Positions 1 through 12,400 of a stretch of DNA of 64,000 bases are shown in pieces. The stretch's first letter is position 1, and the number at the start of each line of letters is the position of its first letter. The DNA is taken from the NCBI GenBank assembly GCA_029959195.1, contig CP114122.1:806001-870000 (forward strand), in the 5' to 3' direction. Source of the DNA: Dictyophora rubrovolvata (lineage: Eukaryota; Basidiomycota; Agaricomycetes; Phallales; Phallaceae). The notes beneath the pieces are model-generated. The model saw only the letters and a program-made list of their open reading frames with translations. It was not told the DNA's origin and made no database searches. Position numbers and translations under genes: made by a program.

Positions 1-1213
1 TACATTGACAATTATTCAGCTTGTCACTGTCGCCCTGGTTGAATTGTAAGACATATCATACTCTTCATATCGACTCAACAACCTTTTTTTATCAAGTTCT
101 TTTGCGATTAGAGTATACACATGTAAGTGTCCGACACACGGACCTTAATGTCATGCCCAATCTAACATTTCCGTATTTATAGTAAGCGGCCGCCAGAAGA
201 AATTCCTCATATCAATCGTACGCTTTTCTTCGATGATCCTTTAAATGTTAATTGTATTCAAGATGGCGTTGTCCTTGTTATCTAACGGTGGGTTTTATTA
301 ATAACCGTTGCGTTAAATCATATTTTTATATAAACACCTGTAGGAGCCAAAATTGGTCAGCTTTATTTTATTAAACTCTCTTACTTTTCTCACTGAAAGG
401 CTGATCATAATAGTTGCCATAATAGAGGCGTGAGTATCTTCTCGTGTCAATCTTATAGGATCAGAAAATGACGTACTGGGAAATTTCCTAGGGGTCTCCA
501 TACTAGTCTTGGGGATGATCCTGGAAAAGATGAACAAGTATGTAGCGCGTTCATTATATTCTGAGCCCCGGTACAAAACCACGACTGCACAGATCCCCTC
601 ATGCATAGCATTGGCACTAAGCGCACTCTGTAACTGTGTCATTTCCACTCTCCAAACGTATTATTTGCGTAAAAAAAGGGCAGTGATAAAATGGTGAGTG
701 TATTCAGCTGTTATGGCACATTCCGGCTCCAGAGCTGATGCTGCTCCCCATTATTCAGGACTAACGAGATTATCAATGTTCTGATCATATACACTGTCAG
801 CACGGGCGCATTAACCAGGTAAATGTGCAAATTTTCATTGGCGAGAAGTTTAACAGAGTCTCATGTCAAAACCATTAGTATTACAGCGATATTTGGATTG
901 GCCTTTGTGAGTGTCCTTACAAGCTTATTCGATGAAGCGTACGTGTCTTATCATTTACACGCTTCTAGTTTGCAGCTATGCCCAAAAATACCATATTTTG
1001 GGCGTTTGGTTCTATCAGTTCAGGAGGTGTGTCCGGGTAAAGTTACTCATTAATGATTTGATGATTTCACTATCACCAGCGTACTCGAACGCCATGTTAG
1101 CTTTGTGAGTTTATTCTCAGCATAAATTACAACGTTGCTTAAGTGTTACTCGTAGTCTCAATGCCGACGGAATCTTCAGTCTGAGACGCCTGCCGGCAAC
1201 ACTGTCAATCTGA
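1..1213 (+). CDS. DUF6534-type seven-helix membrane protein, 5' end outside window, C-terminal frame break
   Basis: Exons joined by short introns read as the C-terminal half of a DUF6534 protein. The exons give EFSFAIRVYTLSGRQKKF (about 70-215), then a helix around ERLIIIVAIIEA (about 400-440), then the block ALSALCNCVISTLQTYYLRK (about 610-690). These are followed by INVLIIYTVSTGALT (about 765-818) and MPKNTIFWAFGSI with YSNAMLAF (about 978-1105). These match the family's membrane helices and its conserved YxNSLLAxLNxR end. After LNA the frame closes at 1213. A frame shifted by one base would instead give RRNLQSETP and an acidic tail to 1302, as in relatives, so a one-base loss is likely. 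The start lies left of the window and the exon between 215 and 400 is unclear. The molecular function of this family is unknown. Confidence 0.72.
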
Positions 1214-1302
1214 AAGACTTGGACATTGAGACATCTAACCCGTCCGTCTGTGTTAGCGATAAACCTAGGATGTCGGAAACTGTTGATTCTGCAGCCGTAT
1301 GA

Positions 1303-2811
1303 ATTCGCCTTGCTTTTATTGTTAGATTTTTATTTGGTTTGTTTCATAGGGAACTTTTTATTTGTCCGAATCAACCTTAGCAGCTCACGCTGAAGGGCAA
1401 AAAAATGGCCTCTGAAATGTAAATAATAGGGAGAGCTTAACAGAACTGACGTTTTTTTTTGTATAGATATATCCGTCTTGTTTTTTGTTGTGTTGAGTTC
1501 AATCAGTATTAAATGTATGTTACCTATAACCAATGGTGACCAATGTATAAATATTCTGTCAAATTTAACACGCAATGTTAGGCACTAGCTTCTGATATAC
1601 TACACATCACGATGTTCGGAATCTAGTTGATTGTAGAGTAGCACGATGGCACCTAGTTATGTTAAAAACCATGCCTGATGTAAATGCTATTATCAAATGG
1701 AGTGAAAGACAAACCTTAAGGTGACCACAGATCAATATATTGATAGGTCCCATCGGCGCCGGCTTAGGTGATGTTTTTTCGGTCTTCTGCAGTTGGTTCG
1801 GCACGGCACCAACGTCCTGTAGAGCTCGCAGGCGCCCAAGTTCCTCATCGTGCCTTTTGCTCCCCACCGTCGTTACGTCCTTTACCACCAATCCATTTCC
1901 GTTGTTCGAATTTCGTTCCCACCATCCCACTCAGATCCTCACGGCATTATTCATGCCGTAGTTAGGCGTACTACAGTCTTGTATGACTCTGGAGATGGCG
2001 TCCAAATCCGCCGAGCGAGGAGCCCGCCCACAGCTCGATCCCCCAACCTACCACGGACAACATCACGAGGAGCGGGACGAGACAGGATGTGTAAATGTCA
2101 TAATGTTGTTTTTCAAGCTATGTAGTGGATGTTGGCATCAGACGCTTCAGTATCTGTCACCCCCTTTCCCTCAATTGAGGTCAGTTTAGAGCGTGTTTTG
2201 ATGTACACAAAAGAGGTTACTACCTGATTTCATCAATGATCTGCGAATGCCGTCTAACGATCTATCAGCACGAGGCTCTCGCCGGAACCCGAAAGAATGA
2301 CTTCACTAGTTAATGGCTGCAGCCCAACTCGAATGCGGGCTAACCTGTTCCACACATAGATTGATCGGATCGTGAGTGATTGTTATTTGTACCGAGTTCA
2401 ATGTGAGATAACATCTACTTATAGCAAGCCATTGTACGAATTTATGGGGTGGTTAGACTTGAGCTTGAGCTTTCTTCCGTTATTGACGACATAGAAATTG
2501 CACTGGCGGTACCGTTGGTAACTAATACCCACCGTATCGATACCTATTGCATGTGATAATTATTTTGACTGTTCAGACTTTTGGGCGCAAGTGTTATAAA
2601 CAGAACTAAATAAAACCCATCTTCTAAATTGCTTTCGTATGATCTGAGCTGGTATTGCGGCCGAGAGAAAATAGGTGTGATTGGAGCTCTAAGCAACACA
2701 GTTCTAACAAAATTGTGTAATCGGTGGGATCTCATACAAAAAAACTTTTAACCACGGCATAGCATCTTCAGTCCAGTCCCTCGTTTTGTCCACACCTAAC
2801 TACTAGCTGGC
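1303..2811. other. no recognisable gene
   Basis: No family motif or exon chain was found. A 107-codon minus-strand frame at 1607-1930 is richer in GC than its surroundings and runs through a stretch also open on the plus strand (1740-2189). Neither product is recognised and neither has clear splice partners. The last few hundred bases presumably include the promoter of the DUF6533 gene that starts at 2812. Confidence 0.5.
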
Positions 2812-4724
2812 ATGGACACAAGTAGTTTGAATGCCACCTCCATTGCGGAAGAGATATCGGCACTCCAAGCATTCACACAACAACTTCGCTTGTCCCGTTC
2901 AATATCTTGTAAGTCCTTAGCTCTCTCGTGTCGACCATGAGATAAAATTGAGCGATCTCTTAGGCTGTCTTCTTACTCTCATTTTGCTTGAAATATTATT
3001 TACATTCGACGAAGAAGTGAGTCTTCGCACTTATTTCGTTCCCAGCTTAGTTAAACCCTGTTGTTTTTTTCTCAGATAATATACATTTGGAGGTGGTTCA
3101 TCGAGCTTGTTTACTTCTTCGGAGACTCAGTCCAAAGTTTTACAGGCGTCCTTGGTCACTTTTCAAGATCTTCTTTATACAATGCAGATATCTCTCCATA
3201 ATACCAATGCTGTAAGACTTCCATTACTCTTCCAGATAGACTGAATATATTAGTTAATGGACAACAGTCTCATAATATGTAAGTGTATTTCCATCTCCGT
3301 ACAATAACAATATTCTCAACAGCCATTAGTTCCCCCTGCGCCTAGTAATGCTGTAAGTATTTTGTGTTTGATCTCTCCTCTGATTAATCACCATAATTTA
3401 TTCAGTAGTAAGATATCAACCACTGCGCCAACCTGAACTAGCACAGTGAATCTATTAATTTATAGCTGTGTGTTTTTTGAGTGGTACATTAGTTTGTGCG
3501 TAATATTTTTAAAATGTTGTCACTTCCTAACAAGTCAAATATTCCAGCGTTATTGTAGTTGTCTCCCTCCTGCCTAGCAGCGGTCTCTTAGCTATTAGGC
3601 TGGATAGATTGTATGCCTCTAAACCCAGTATGGTGCTATAAAGACCTTGTATGCAATTTTCTAATCAATTTGGTTTTTAGTGCGCGTAATATTGGTTACG
3701 TTGGTGTTCGGTCAGTCATGTCCTCTGTGTTTCTTGTTCAATGCTTTGTTGAAATCAAACCCTGACAGTTGAAATTACTGTGCGAGTCCATTTTAATCTC
3801 GAACATCCCTGATTGTATGACCGCTTATTATAATTCCCAAGTCACAAATGGCAGCCGCACTGTCCATTTTGTCTCATTATTCCCAGACGTACAACTCGAG
3901 TGCTCATATATGCGGTGGAAATACCTCAGAACTTTCAGAGCTACTATGGATCTCTAAAAGTCTCATTATGTTCGTGTTTGAAATATTGTCCAAACATTCA
4001 GGTTAACTGTTATGATATAGGCTTCCATACTTGGTTCTAATTTGTATGTATCCGCTACTAGTACCCCGGGCCTGCGTTGTTTTTGAAACAATTCGACTTG
4101 TGAATAGGTATATATATCGGCATAGCCACACATGCATTTATTCGACATTGTCGGGAAAGGCGATTGATGTGCAGAGTGCAGGCTGTGCGGAGAACCTTCG
4201 CACCGTTCTATATTCTTTTCATCCGGGATGGCGTGGTTTGTTATATCGTGTAAGTTTTATATTGCTTCAGAGTTCGATTCCACCCAAACTCACGTCTAGC
4301 TTTTGTAGGAATTTTTGTATATTTGTTTTACTTGTAATTCCTTTGTCGTATGCTAACAAAAGTTTAGTCGGGGTATTGTGTGGTTTCGTCATTATAACGT
4401 CTACCTCTCGCACAGGTGTTCTGGGTTATGTTGGACCCGCGTACGTTTTTTCCCTATAAATGGTTGACTTGTATAGTTAGATTGATAACCCGTCCACTAC
4501 AGCATAATTGTTGGGATTACATCTCTATCCGTTCGTTACAGTCGCATTTCAAAAAGAAAAAAATTCTAATTTGCTTTTTTGCTCAGAGTTGTCGATTAGC
4601 AATGCTTCTGCACGGTGATCCGGGACATGCGACTGGGGTTTATCAGGTGGATACCAATGAAGTCCATATTGAGAAATTGGTGATAGAAGATACGAATATT
4701 TCGTCAATCTGTACGTCTTTGTAA
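2812..4724 (+). CDS. DUF6533-domain seven-helix membrane protein, copy 1
   Basis: The start is MDTSSLNATSIAEEIS at 2812. The spliced N-terminal domain reads LLTLILLEILFTFDEE, then IIYIWRRPWSLFKIFF and QCRYLSIIPML. This is the DUF6533 pattern (helix, acidic residue, IW, basic pair, W, K and RY). An intron that interrupts the IWR codons is shared with the two copies at 20567 and 24165. Later exons include CVFFEWYISL, SLLPSSGLLAIRL, LFIRDGVVCYIV and the last exon SCRLAMLLHGDPGHATGVYQ. The protein is inferred to cross the membrane about seven times. Its substrate or ligand is unknown. It lies downstream of a DUF6534 gene, an arrangement echoed at 17118-22443. Internal exon borders are approximate, and small breaks in the middle cannot be excluded. 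Confidence 0.75.
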
Positions 4725-5079
4725 AAGTTGAAAAAGATGTCTAGCCTGTCCACTGCTAGCAGCCTTGTATCGAACCTAGAGTACTCAAAACATCACATAA
4801 AAGTTAAATCTTGCATCTGTTTTGATATATCATTAAATTCAGACCTTTTTGATTCTTCTCCAATTGTCGCAAATTGAATCCTAACCGCCTTTTTTTGCTA
4901 AGCGAACCGATCAAGGCCTCTAACAAGCTTTATAAGGGAAACCTACGGACAATAAATCGATTTTTACATATATATTTTGGCAATCGCTTCGTATACCCCG
5001 CGGCAGAACAACAATTGTTCAAGGTGCGGATTGCGCGGAAGATTTTCGCAGCCCTTGATAGTATTTTGATTCAGTCTAA
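4725..5079. other. intergenic, with a transposon-end-like motif
   Basis: No gene is seen. At 4865 the sequence TGTCGCAAA repeats the first bases of the proposed element end at 5080. At about 4907 ACCGATCAAGG repeats a motif found just inside the right end of the element (about 16625). This may be the debris of a second, related element end. Confidence 0.4.
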
Positions 5080-5105
5080 TGTCGCAAAAATCGAAATAGG
5101 TTTAT
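5080..5105 (+). repeat. left terminal inverted repeat of the element
   Basis: The 26-bp end matches the reverse complement of 16668-16693 at about 22 positions. These comprise the first 11 bases, the last 8 (AGGTTTAT) and three in between. Confidence 0.6.
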
Positions 5106-6447
5106 TTATCATTATAAACCTAAAAAAGCTTGTCAGGCGCCGAGGCAATTTATTAACCGTAAATTTTTAACTCAAGGCACCAACAAACCTAAGGACGGAA
5201 TTATTAACTAAAAACTTGGATAATTTTGGGACGAGGTCAATTTTTAAGTCATTTACTGCAACTCAAGGTTAAATATCGGCCGGTTTAGTTTTTGAACACT
5301 CGCTCAAGATAATTAGTATAACGAGTAGATTATTTTATGTTGCTTTGGTTATTATACGACACAATGTGTTAATAAACTTCAGTATGTTCAGACAAGGATT
5401 ATAAAGTCAACGTTTTGTTATTAGATTCTAAATCGCCGCTTATCTATCTACTTTAAACATTTGTGGATTACATAATCACATCCAGCTATCAAAACTTCAA
5501 CGACTAGAACTATAAAAGCGATGTGCAGTGGACCTGAGTGAGCGATGAAAATCCAAGTACCCTGTGAAATTAATTGGATTTATAGATTGAGTGAGTTAAA
5601 TGCATACCTAATCGAATAATATTACGTGCAACGTGATAGTCTAGCAAGGAGTCTACTTGAAAGACATTAATTTTCACCACAGCCCCAATGAGACGGCAAA
5701 TTACTTACCTTACCTCCTGAAAATGAAGCCTGAAAATCTGATAAAATTTCATTAGTATAATTGTGAATTGATAAACATGCACAGGACACATTACCGAGAG
5801 GGAAGAGCTTGAGGCATGAGGATCACATTCTTGTTTTCAAAATAATCGAGCGATGCCTGTGTTTGATCTAGCTTGTGACATAAGCTTGCAAAAAGAGATG
5901 TACGGTGCTACACACAGAAACATCTCCAATGAGCGACGTTGCTCATCAAAAAGAGCCGGTCCGCTAATCAAGTCCAAGTCAAGTATCATGGACTGACACA
6001 CCCAATTTAAATGCGGAAACCTAGCAAAAATAAATTAAACTGAAAGGTTCCAGCCTGGGAGATGAAATGGCACACTTCTTTTTGAAGTCTTTGATCTTGG
6101 GGTTATTCGTTTGGAAAGATTGCTGCAATAGAAATGAGATGCGTAGGAGACTTTCTGATAGTAGAAAAGTGTTAACATACATTAAAATTGCATATTGGAA
6201 CACTCCAATATCTATCCATTCTAATAAAAATTGTCGAGGAATGCTATATAAAATGTATAAATGACTTACTGGGATTGTTCACTGCTGAATCTCATAACGG
6301 TGATGGTATGATAGTAGCAGGAGAAAGGAGAAAAGCGGAGCGTGAAAAAAAAAACTTCAGCCGCTAGAAAGGAACTTGTGATTGGGCGTCTATTCTGAAC
6401 TGTGCTTGAGCCAAATAAACCAAAATTCAAAGCTCAACATTCGTATC
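5106..6447. other. AT-rich left arm of the element
   Basis: No coding frame was supported. The first part carries ATAAACCT-type subterminal motifs. The rest is AT-rich, with short frames in both directions that match nothing recognised. Confidence 0.45.
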
Positions 6448-7100
6448 ATGCCACATTTGACACCTGTTTTCCATCCCCGTTCTCCGGGAAATACTATCAT
6501 TCCTGAGACGGAATCTCAAGTCTCAGTTCAGGACAGTGTATCCGATCATTCCGCCATTTTCCCGACTTCTGAATCAAATTGGGGCTTGGATGAAGGTGGA
6601 GTTGGTCGACAGAGAATGATATCTGAAATCTGTTTAGATCGTATCGGTATGTCTAGCAGCTGATAAATGGATTATCCACTCAAAATATATATAACAGGTG
6701 CTACACCTGAAAGACTGACAAAAGTCTCGAACCGTTTGCAACAACTTGAAAATAATGGTGGATTTCAGCATGGTACCAGAGAGGAAAGCAATGTACATGC
6801 CATGGTACACTAATTGTCAACACTGATTAACGTTTGCTTAACTGAGTTTTATTATAGGATATCCCTCCCAGTACTGAATCAAATATCAGACGCGAAGCAG
6901 AAGAAAAACAAGACAACCCAACGCTCATTGCATTGGAACTCATAAAAGAGTTGAGACACACTGTAAAGGACTTGCGAGCGATGTATGAGATAATGCAGAA
7001 TAATTATGAAGATCGGAAAAAGGAGGAAGTGATGCGACTAACAATGTATAATGATATCTTACATAGTTTTACTAGTCGCGATTGCTGTGAACTTTGCTAG
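6448..7100 (+). CDS. small coiled-coil protein carried in the element, unknown function
   Basis: Three exons join cleanly. Exon 1 (6448 to about 6645) starts MPHLTPVFHPRSP and ends at a GTATGT donor. Exon 2 (about 6699-6804) reads ATPERLTKVSNRLQQLENN. Exon 3 (about 6859-7100) reads from DIPPSTESNIRREAEEK to HSFTSRDCCELC and then stops. The product is about 180 residues, with an acidic Ser/Thr/Pro-rich N-terminus and a C-terminal helix with coiled-coil character (LIALELIKELRHTVKDLRAM). No family is recognised. It is convergent with the gene at 7217-9279, and both lie within the proposed element. It could be an accessory protein of the transposon or captured host sequence. Confidence 0.55.
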
Positions 7101-7216
7101 TCGACTGGACATATAATCAAATTGTCATTACGTTATGTTGTAATAGAATTTGGTCAAACATATATGTATCGAGGACAAGGAAGTCGGATCCTAAAAAATA
7201 CTAAACTAATCCATGT

Positions 7217-9279
7217 TCATTTTTTTGCTTTAGCCTTCCCTTTTCGACCACCGTCTTTTCTAACATCCCTAATAGCATCTTTCTCAGTCACTGGATTCGA
7301 ATTAGTCCTTGATCTCAATCTGCGTGTGTAAGTTTCAGTGTCGGCTGTATCGTTGCCACGTTTTTGCCCACCATGGGCACGTGTAGTTTGTGGCATGCTT
7401 GGTTTATCTGCAGCAGGAATGCAGCCATAAACGGTCATGGCTGAGGGTCTTGTGCTTGTGGATGGACTAGCTTGAGACATTATGGAAGCCTGAGATCCAG
7501 CCGAAATATGAGGTTCAGTGATGGGAATACGAGATCCAGCAATGGGAATACGAGATCCAGCAATGGGAATACGAGATCCAGTGGTGGGAATACGAGATCC
7601 AGTAGACATACGAGATCCAGTAGGAGCAGCTGAGGGCACAGCAGGAGTTGAAGATGTTGTGGGAAATAAGGTGGAAGTTGGAGAAGCCGGGAGTTCAGAA
7701 GAAGCCGGGAGTTCAGGAGAAGCCGGGAGTTCAGGAGAAGCCAGAAGTTCAGAATGTTCAGGAGAGGCGGGGGCTTGTGGTGAAGCGCTGGGGGCTGGAG
7801 GTGCAGTAGAGGATGTCACAGTGCTTTTGTTCTGAAAGTGTCTTTGGATGATTTGCTAAAGTAATGATCTGAATATATCTTACTCTAGATATTATATGAG
7901 GATGAGGCCTAGGTACATCCGTTTGGGGCTGATCATTCTCATTCTCATTCATTTCCCTCATTTCCCGGCTATTTTCATCATCTTCGTAATCCGAGCTCCG
8001 TTCTCCCATAGCTTTATCTATTTCTTCTTGATCTGAATTAATAGAGGAGTCATCGGCATTTTGATGTTGAGGATATAATAATCGATTGGCCCATTCAAGC
8101 ATACTTTCTAGCTGCAAATGCTTACTGCGTTTTGCACAAAGCTCCATGTAGGTATTAAAACACTTGTGATATGAAATGCCTGGCTCATAATCCGTTTTCG
8201 TGGCATTGAAATCATCCTCAGTAAGCGCGCATCAAAGCTAAGGGTCGCAAATCAACTTAGAATATAAGAACCCGTAATAAATACTTGGAGCTTACAATCG
8301 TCACAACAATAGCTAGCATGGTAGGAGTAACCTCTTTCAGTCCCCACACAATCCCAATAGGTTTTCGACCACCATATTTGCCTCTCACTGTCTTGAAGTC
8401 TTTTAAACCACGTATTCCGTAATAAAGTAATAGATATGTCTGAGAGAAATCTTGTAAGTAACTGGCATTCTTCTTTTAATATAAGACTTACGCGAAGTAT
8501 GACCATATTATGGAATAGTCTGGTATGGCCATCGCCAGGATTTACTTTGAAGTCCTCATAAGCGATTGGTGCCAGCCAGTGAAAGCTTCCGGTCTTGCCT
8601 TCTTTTTTCGACCAACCATTTAGCTCAAGCCTCACCTCTTCCTTCTCAATTGCAAAACCTGAACCTTCAAATATCATATTCAACCCATTCCGTATATGAT
8701 TGACGGCAGTTGCTCGTTGTTGATTCATTCCTTTGATGAACTGTATATTATTAATAATTAGGAGTCATCAATGTTACACGAATAAATACCTTGGATTGAA
8801 ATCTTACATCGCCAAAATGGCCATGTAATTCTTCTGGGACTAATTCTTTGAGATCACGCAACTGGCCTTGCATGATCATGTCATCACGATACCGTCTGCT
8901 AGGCCTGTACCCTGGATCTTCTTTGACTGTGAAAGCAATTTTTTGATTATGAAGCCACAGTGATACAGTGAGAACATATTGTTTGCCAAGTGCATTATAT
9001 CTATCACTGTCTTTTGTAGGGAGTTCTTCTTGTGGAGGCTGGGGCGTCTTTCTGCTCTTCTTCAAAAACTTTAGTTTTGCTTCCAAATCCAGAATTTCCT
9101 GCTCGCATGCGATCATCTCTCTTGATGACATAGCTATATCGGCCCTGAGATCACGATACATCTAAAAAGGGTTAGTGTGGATAAATTTATATCTCAAATC
9201 TTACCGCAACTACTTCACTCAGCTCTGTCACATCATCATCATCATCACTGAGGAGTGCTGGAACAGTATATTGTGGCAT
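7217..9279 (-). CDS. acidic, repeat-bearing protein carried in the element, unknown function
   Basis: The start at 9279 reads MPQYTVPALLSDDDDDD and joins a coiled coil (MYRDLRADIAMSSREMIA, EQEILDLEAKLKFLKKSRK) at 9161. A globular part follows, with YRDDMIMQGQLRDLKELVPE, FIKGMNQQRATAVNHIRNGL and GERQ-type Trp-rich sequence around SERQIWWSKTYWDCVG. Then comes FNTYMELCAKRSKHLQLESM and a long acidic stretch. The C-terminus is Pro/Ser/Ala-rich with tandem repeats (GSRIPIA and ELPASP units) and ends in a basic tail, GGRKGKAKAKK. Introns of about 45-85 nt separate five or six exons. The middle resembles uncharacterised proteins I associate with transposon-rich regions of mushroom genomes, but I cannot name a family. 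It could be a second element protein or a passenger. Confidence 0.6.
7521..7622 (+). repeat. 21-bp tandem repeat inside the acidic gene
   Basis: The unit ATGGGAATACGAGATCCAGC plus A recurs four times and then once in shortened form. On the minus strand it encodes the repeated GSRIPIA peptide. The unit length is a multiple of three, so copy-number change keeps the frame. Confidence 0.85.
7686..7757 (+). repeat. 18-bp tandem repeat inside the acidic gene
   Basis: Four units of GCCGGGAGTTCAGGAGAA with small changes encode ELPASP-type repeats on the minus strand. The frame is preserved. Confidence 0.85.
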
Positions 9280-9483
9280 TTTTATGTTCAGTAAGTTCAG
9301 TAAATGAAATGAAGAAGTTGGAGGGATAAGCAGTCTGGGCGTTGTCATGTCACACGTTACTCTTTGACTTTAAAGTATGAGGATACAAAGACACTTCAAA
9401 AGAGTAAAAACCCTCAAATGGCACATTATAAGAGGGTCTCATTTAATTGGATATAACAAAAACATATTTATATACTATAACCA

Positions 9484-12400
9484 TCAATCACTGCTGCTTC
9501 TTCTAGAATTCATTGGTTCTGTATCTCCATTGTATATGTTTAGATGATTGGAGGTATCGTTAGCAGACTGTTGTTGCCACAGTGGTATGGAAGGGTTTGA
9601 CAATGACTGTGAAGTAGTGCGACACATAAGCAGGCCCCGAAGCATCCCCCCTGCCGACGAGTGTGTATGAGATAGAACAGGAAGACTCCATTTGTTAACC
9701 TGCACAGACAATGACAAAGATTAATACGACAACGCCATGAAAAGATAATGGCCAATCACGTACCCCGCCACTTCCGGCAGTTCCAGATCCTACAACAACA
9801 TTGAACACTCTCAGCTTATCCTTTTTAGCATGAACACAGCGCCACTTGAACTCGGCTTCCCTTTGCATCTCTAAACCCATACCCGGAAGGACTTTGGTGA
9901 CATGAGCAAAGACCATGGCAGGTGGACCATTCGTTACAGTTCCTTGATCAATGGCACTATGATGAATTCACAACGTTGAAGCAATTAGGTGTTACAGGGG
10001 CTGGAGAAGCATTTGCAGAGGCGAACGGTGAAGGAACTTGAGGGAATTGAGGGGAAGTAACAGTCCGCATGATCGACATTATATGGGATGCTGTGGAGGG
10101 AGCTGCGCTGGAGGTCTCTGACGGAGTACGGCGCGAAGTTGTGGAAGCAGAGCTGATGGTTACGTTGGAAGGAGCAGGAGGATTGACAATGACCTGTCAG
10201 ATTGAAAGAGCTAGACACAATAATAAAAGGAATGATAAGTGTCTTGACTTATGAAGTCTGAAGCACCTTCTGCCCGAGCATCACTGAGAATCTCAGGTTT
10301 CCTCCTCCCGAGACTTCGCAGTCTAAACCAATTCATCACCCCTTTAGCCAAGAGAGTCGACACGCCAGTGTTGGTGGTGATGCCATTGAACAAGGCTCGA
10401 GGTAATGTAGGATTGTGGATACCACCCAGCAGTGGACTGAGCAGTGCCTCAGGAATATTATTGATGGGTATATCAGCCTTCACAGTACCACCACTGGTCG
10501 GCATAGGAGTAAGAGTCAGAGTCGGTGGTCTTTTGCCATTCTTCGCCTTCACCTGCTCTTTCTGGTTCTCTTTCTGGTTCTCTTTCTCTTTATTGGAATG
10601 CGAAGTATCCCGAGATTTGTTAGTTTCGACGGTGACGGAGTGGTTCTTCCATTCTTTGATAGTCCTATATCAAAGCGCCATCAGCCTCAGAGATACTAAA
10701 AGAAAACACAAAAGTTACTTACTGACTCAAAGGCTCAACCATCAAACTTAAGGTCTTTCGCCTATTCTTCGCCTTCTTATCATCTTTCTCCTGCTCAGAT
10801 TCTCTATCCGTCTTCGTATCGGTCCCGTTGACTTTGAGATTTTCTTTCCTGCTTGGGACAAGAGCCGACGTGGAAGACGACATGTCATTATTCTTCACTC
10901 CATTGGGAACCATCTCTTCTCCGGGTATGTCAGTAACGCTACTGCTTGCTTTCTTTCCAACACCAAACCCAAACCTATCCACTGACAAATCTCGACGGAG
11001 TCTCTTGCCACCACTTCCTCCAGAGTTTGTTGATTCCGCATTGCCACCTTTACCAGCTTTGCGCGGCATAGTTTGAGGACTGGGCACTTGAGCAACATGT
11101 TCTCCAGGATGAATGGTCTGATCTGGACTAGGTTGAGACAACGTGGGTTGCTGTTGCTGTTACTGTTGAGCATGTTACGAGGGAGGAGTAAATAGAGCCT
11201 CAAATGATGAAGGCATAGGATGCGCGGCTGTCAGCATCTTTGGAGACTGTTGGGCAGACGTCTCGAAAGCTGTCTTATGCGCCTTAGGTGTGGCTGGTGA
11301 ATCTTCAGCTTCAGCGACCGCTTGAGGAGCAATTGTAGTCGTCATGATGTCAGAAACAGCCTCTTGTGGACGCTGAGGCATAGGAACTTGAGGAGAGGCA
11401 GGGATGTCCTCTGCATACTCAAGTTGAAGAGTATGATGTTGATTGGTCTTCTTCCGCCGGCTACCAGTCTCTCTATCCTTGTCCAGAGTCTTGGCCCATT
11501 TTTCCTTAAACTTGGAGCGTTTCGACCGTGTAGAGCTCCGGTCATGTTCAGCAGTAGATGTAGCAGGTGAAAGGGTATCATTCGCTGCCGCCGAGTCGAC
11601 AAAAGATTCGGCTTCTGGATTAGAACCCATTACGATGGCACTAGCAACGGCATGCCGTGGTGTAGGTGCATTTGTAGCAGATGAGTTGTAGTATTCCTTG
11701 GTCTGGGACTGTTGCTGTGAGGCGGTGGTGTGTATTTGGCGTTGATAAGCCTGCTGCTTCATAGTCTGTTGCTCCAATGTGATGCGTTCCAATTCAGCAG
11801 TGCTTTGTTCGAATAAGTGCTTGTACGCTTCGAGCCATCGATGCTGTCCAAACTGGCACGGTGTTTGGGATCCGGGATGAGCATTTGGGATAGCAAATCG
11901 CGAGCGTCAGTGGAGATATAATCCGGGAAGGTAAGAGGGGTATTGATGATATACTTATAGAGGAGATTGATGTTGTCACCTTCCGGATTGGCTGGGTCAT
12001 CGTCAAAGGGTAAATACCCAGCCAGTATGGCATAGAGGATAACGCTGCAAGACCAAATGTCGACTGCGGAGCCAACATAGAGCCCTTCGGAAATGACCAA
12101 TTCCGGAGTCGCATAACATGGAGAACCGCATGATGTTTGCATGTCTGCATGATGTTCAAAGCGATTGGCGAATCCAAAATCAGTGATGATAACATTTCGG
12201 GAGCGGTCGAGTAATAAATTTTCGAGTTTGAGATCGTGATGAACAATTTTCTTGGAATGGATATACGAGACACCACTAATGAGCTGCGCAAATAGCTTGC
12301 AAGCGTCTTTTTCTTTCAAGAAGTGATGCGCAAGGATGTGGTCGAAGAGTTCACCTCCAGAGGCATATTCAAGGATGATACCGATGTACTTGTCTGTCTC

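Noticed and set aside
1607-1930. 107-codon minus-strand frame
   Set aside because: The composition is plausible, but there is no recognised motif and the opposite strand is equally open, so no gene was called.
7518-7835. plus-strand frame of repeated MGIRDPA units
   Set aside because: It is the reverse reading of the minisatellites within the minus-strand acidic gene. Repeats of units divisible by three open several frames at once.
10251-10751. 166-codon plus-strand frame
   Set aside because: It is antisense to the Kin4-like kinase C-terminal tail (contains the reverse of the NWFRLRSLGRRK region) and has no motif of its own.
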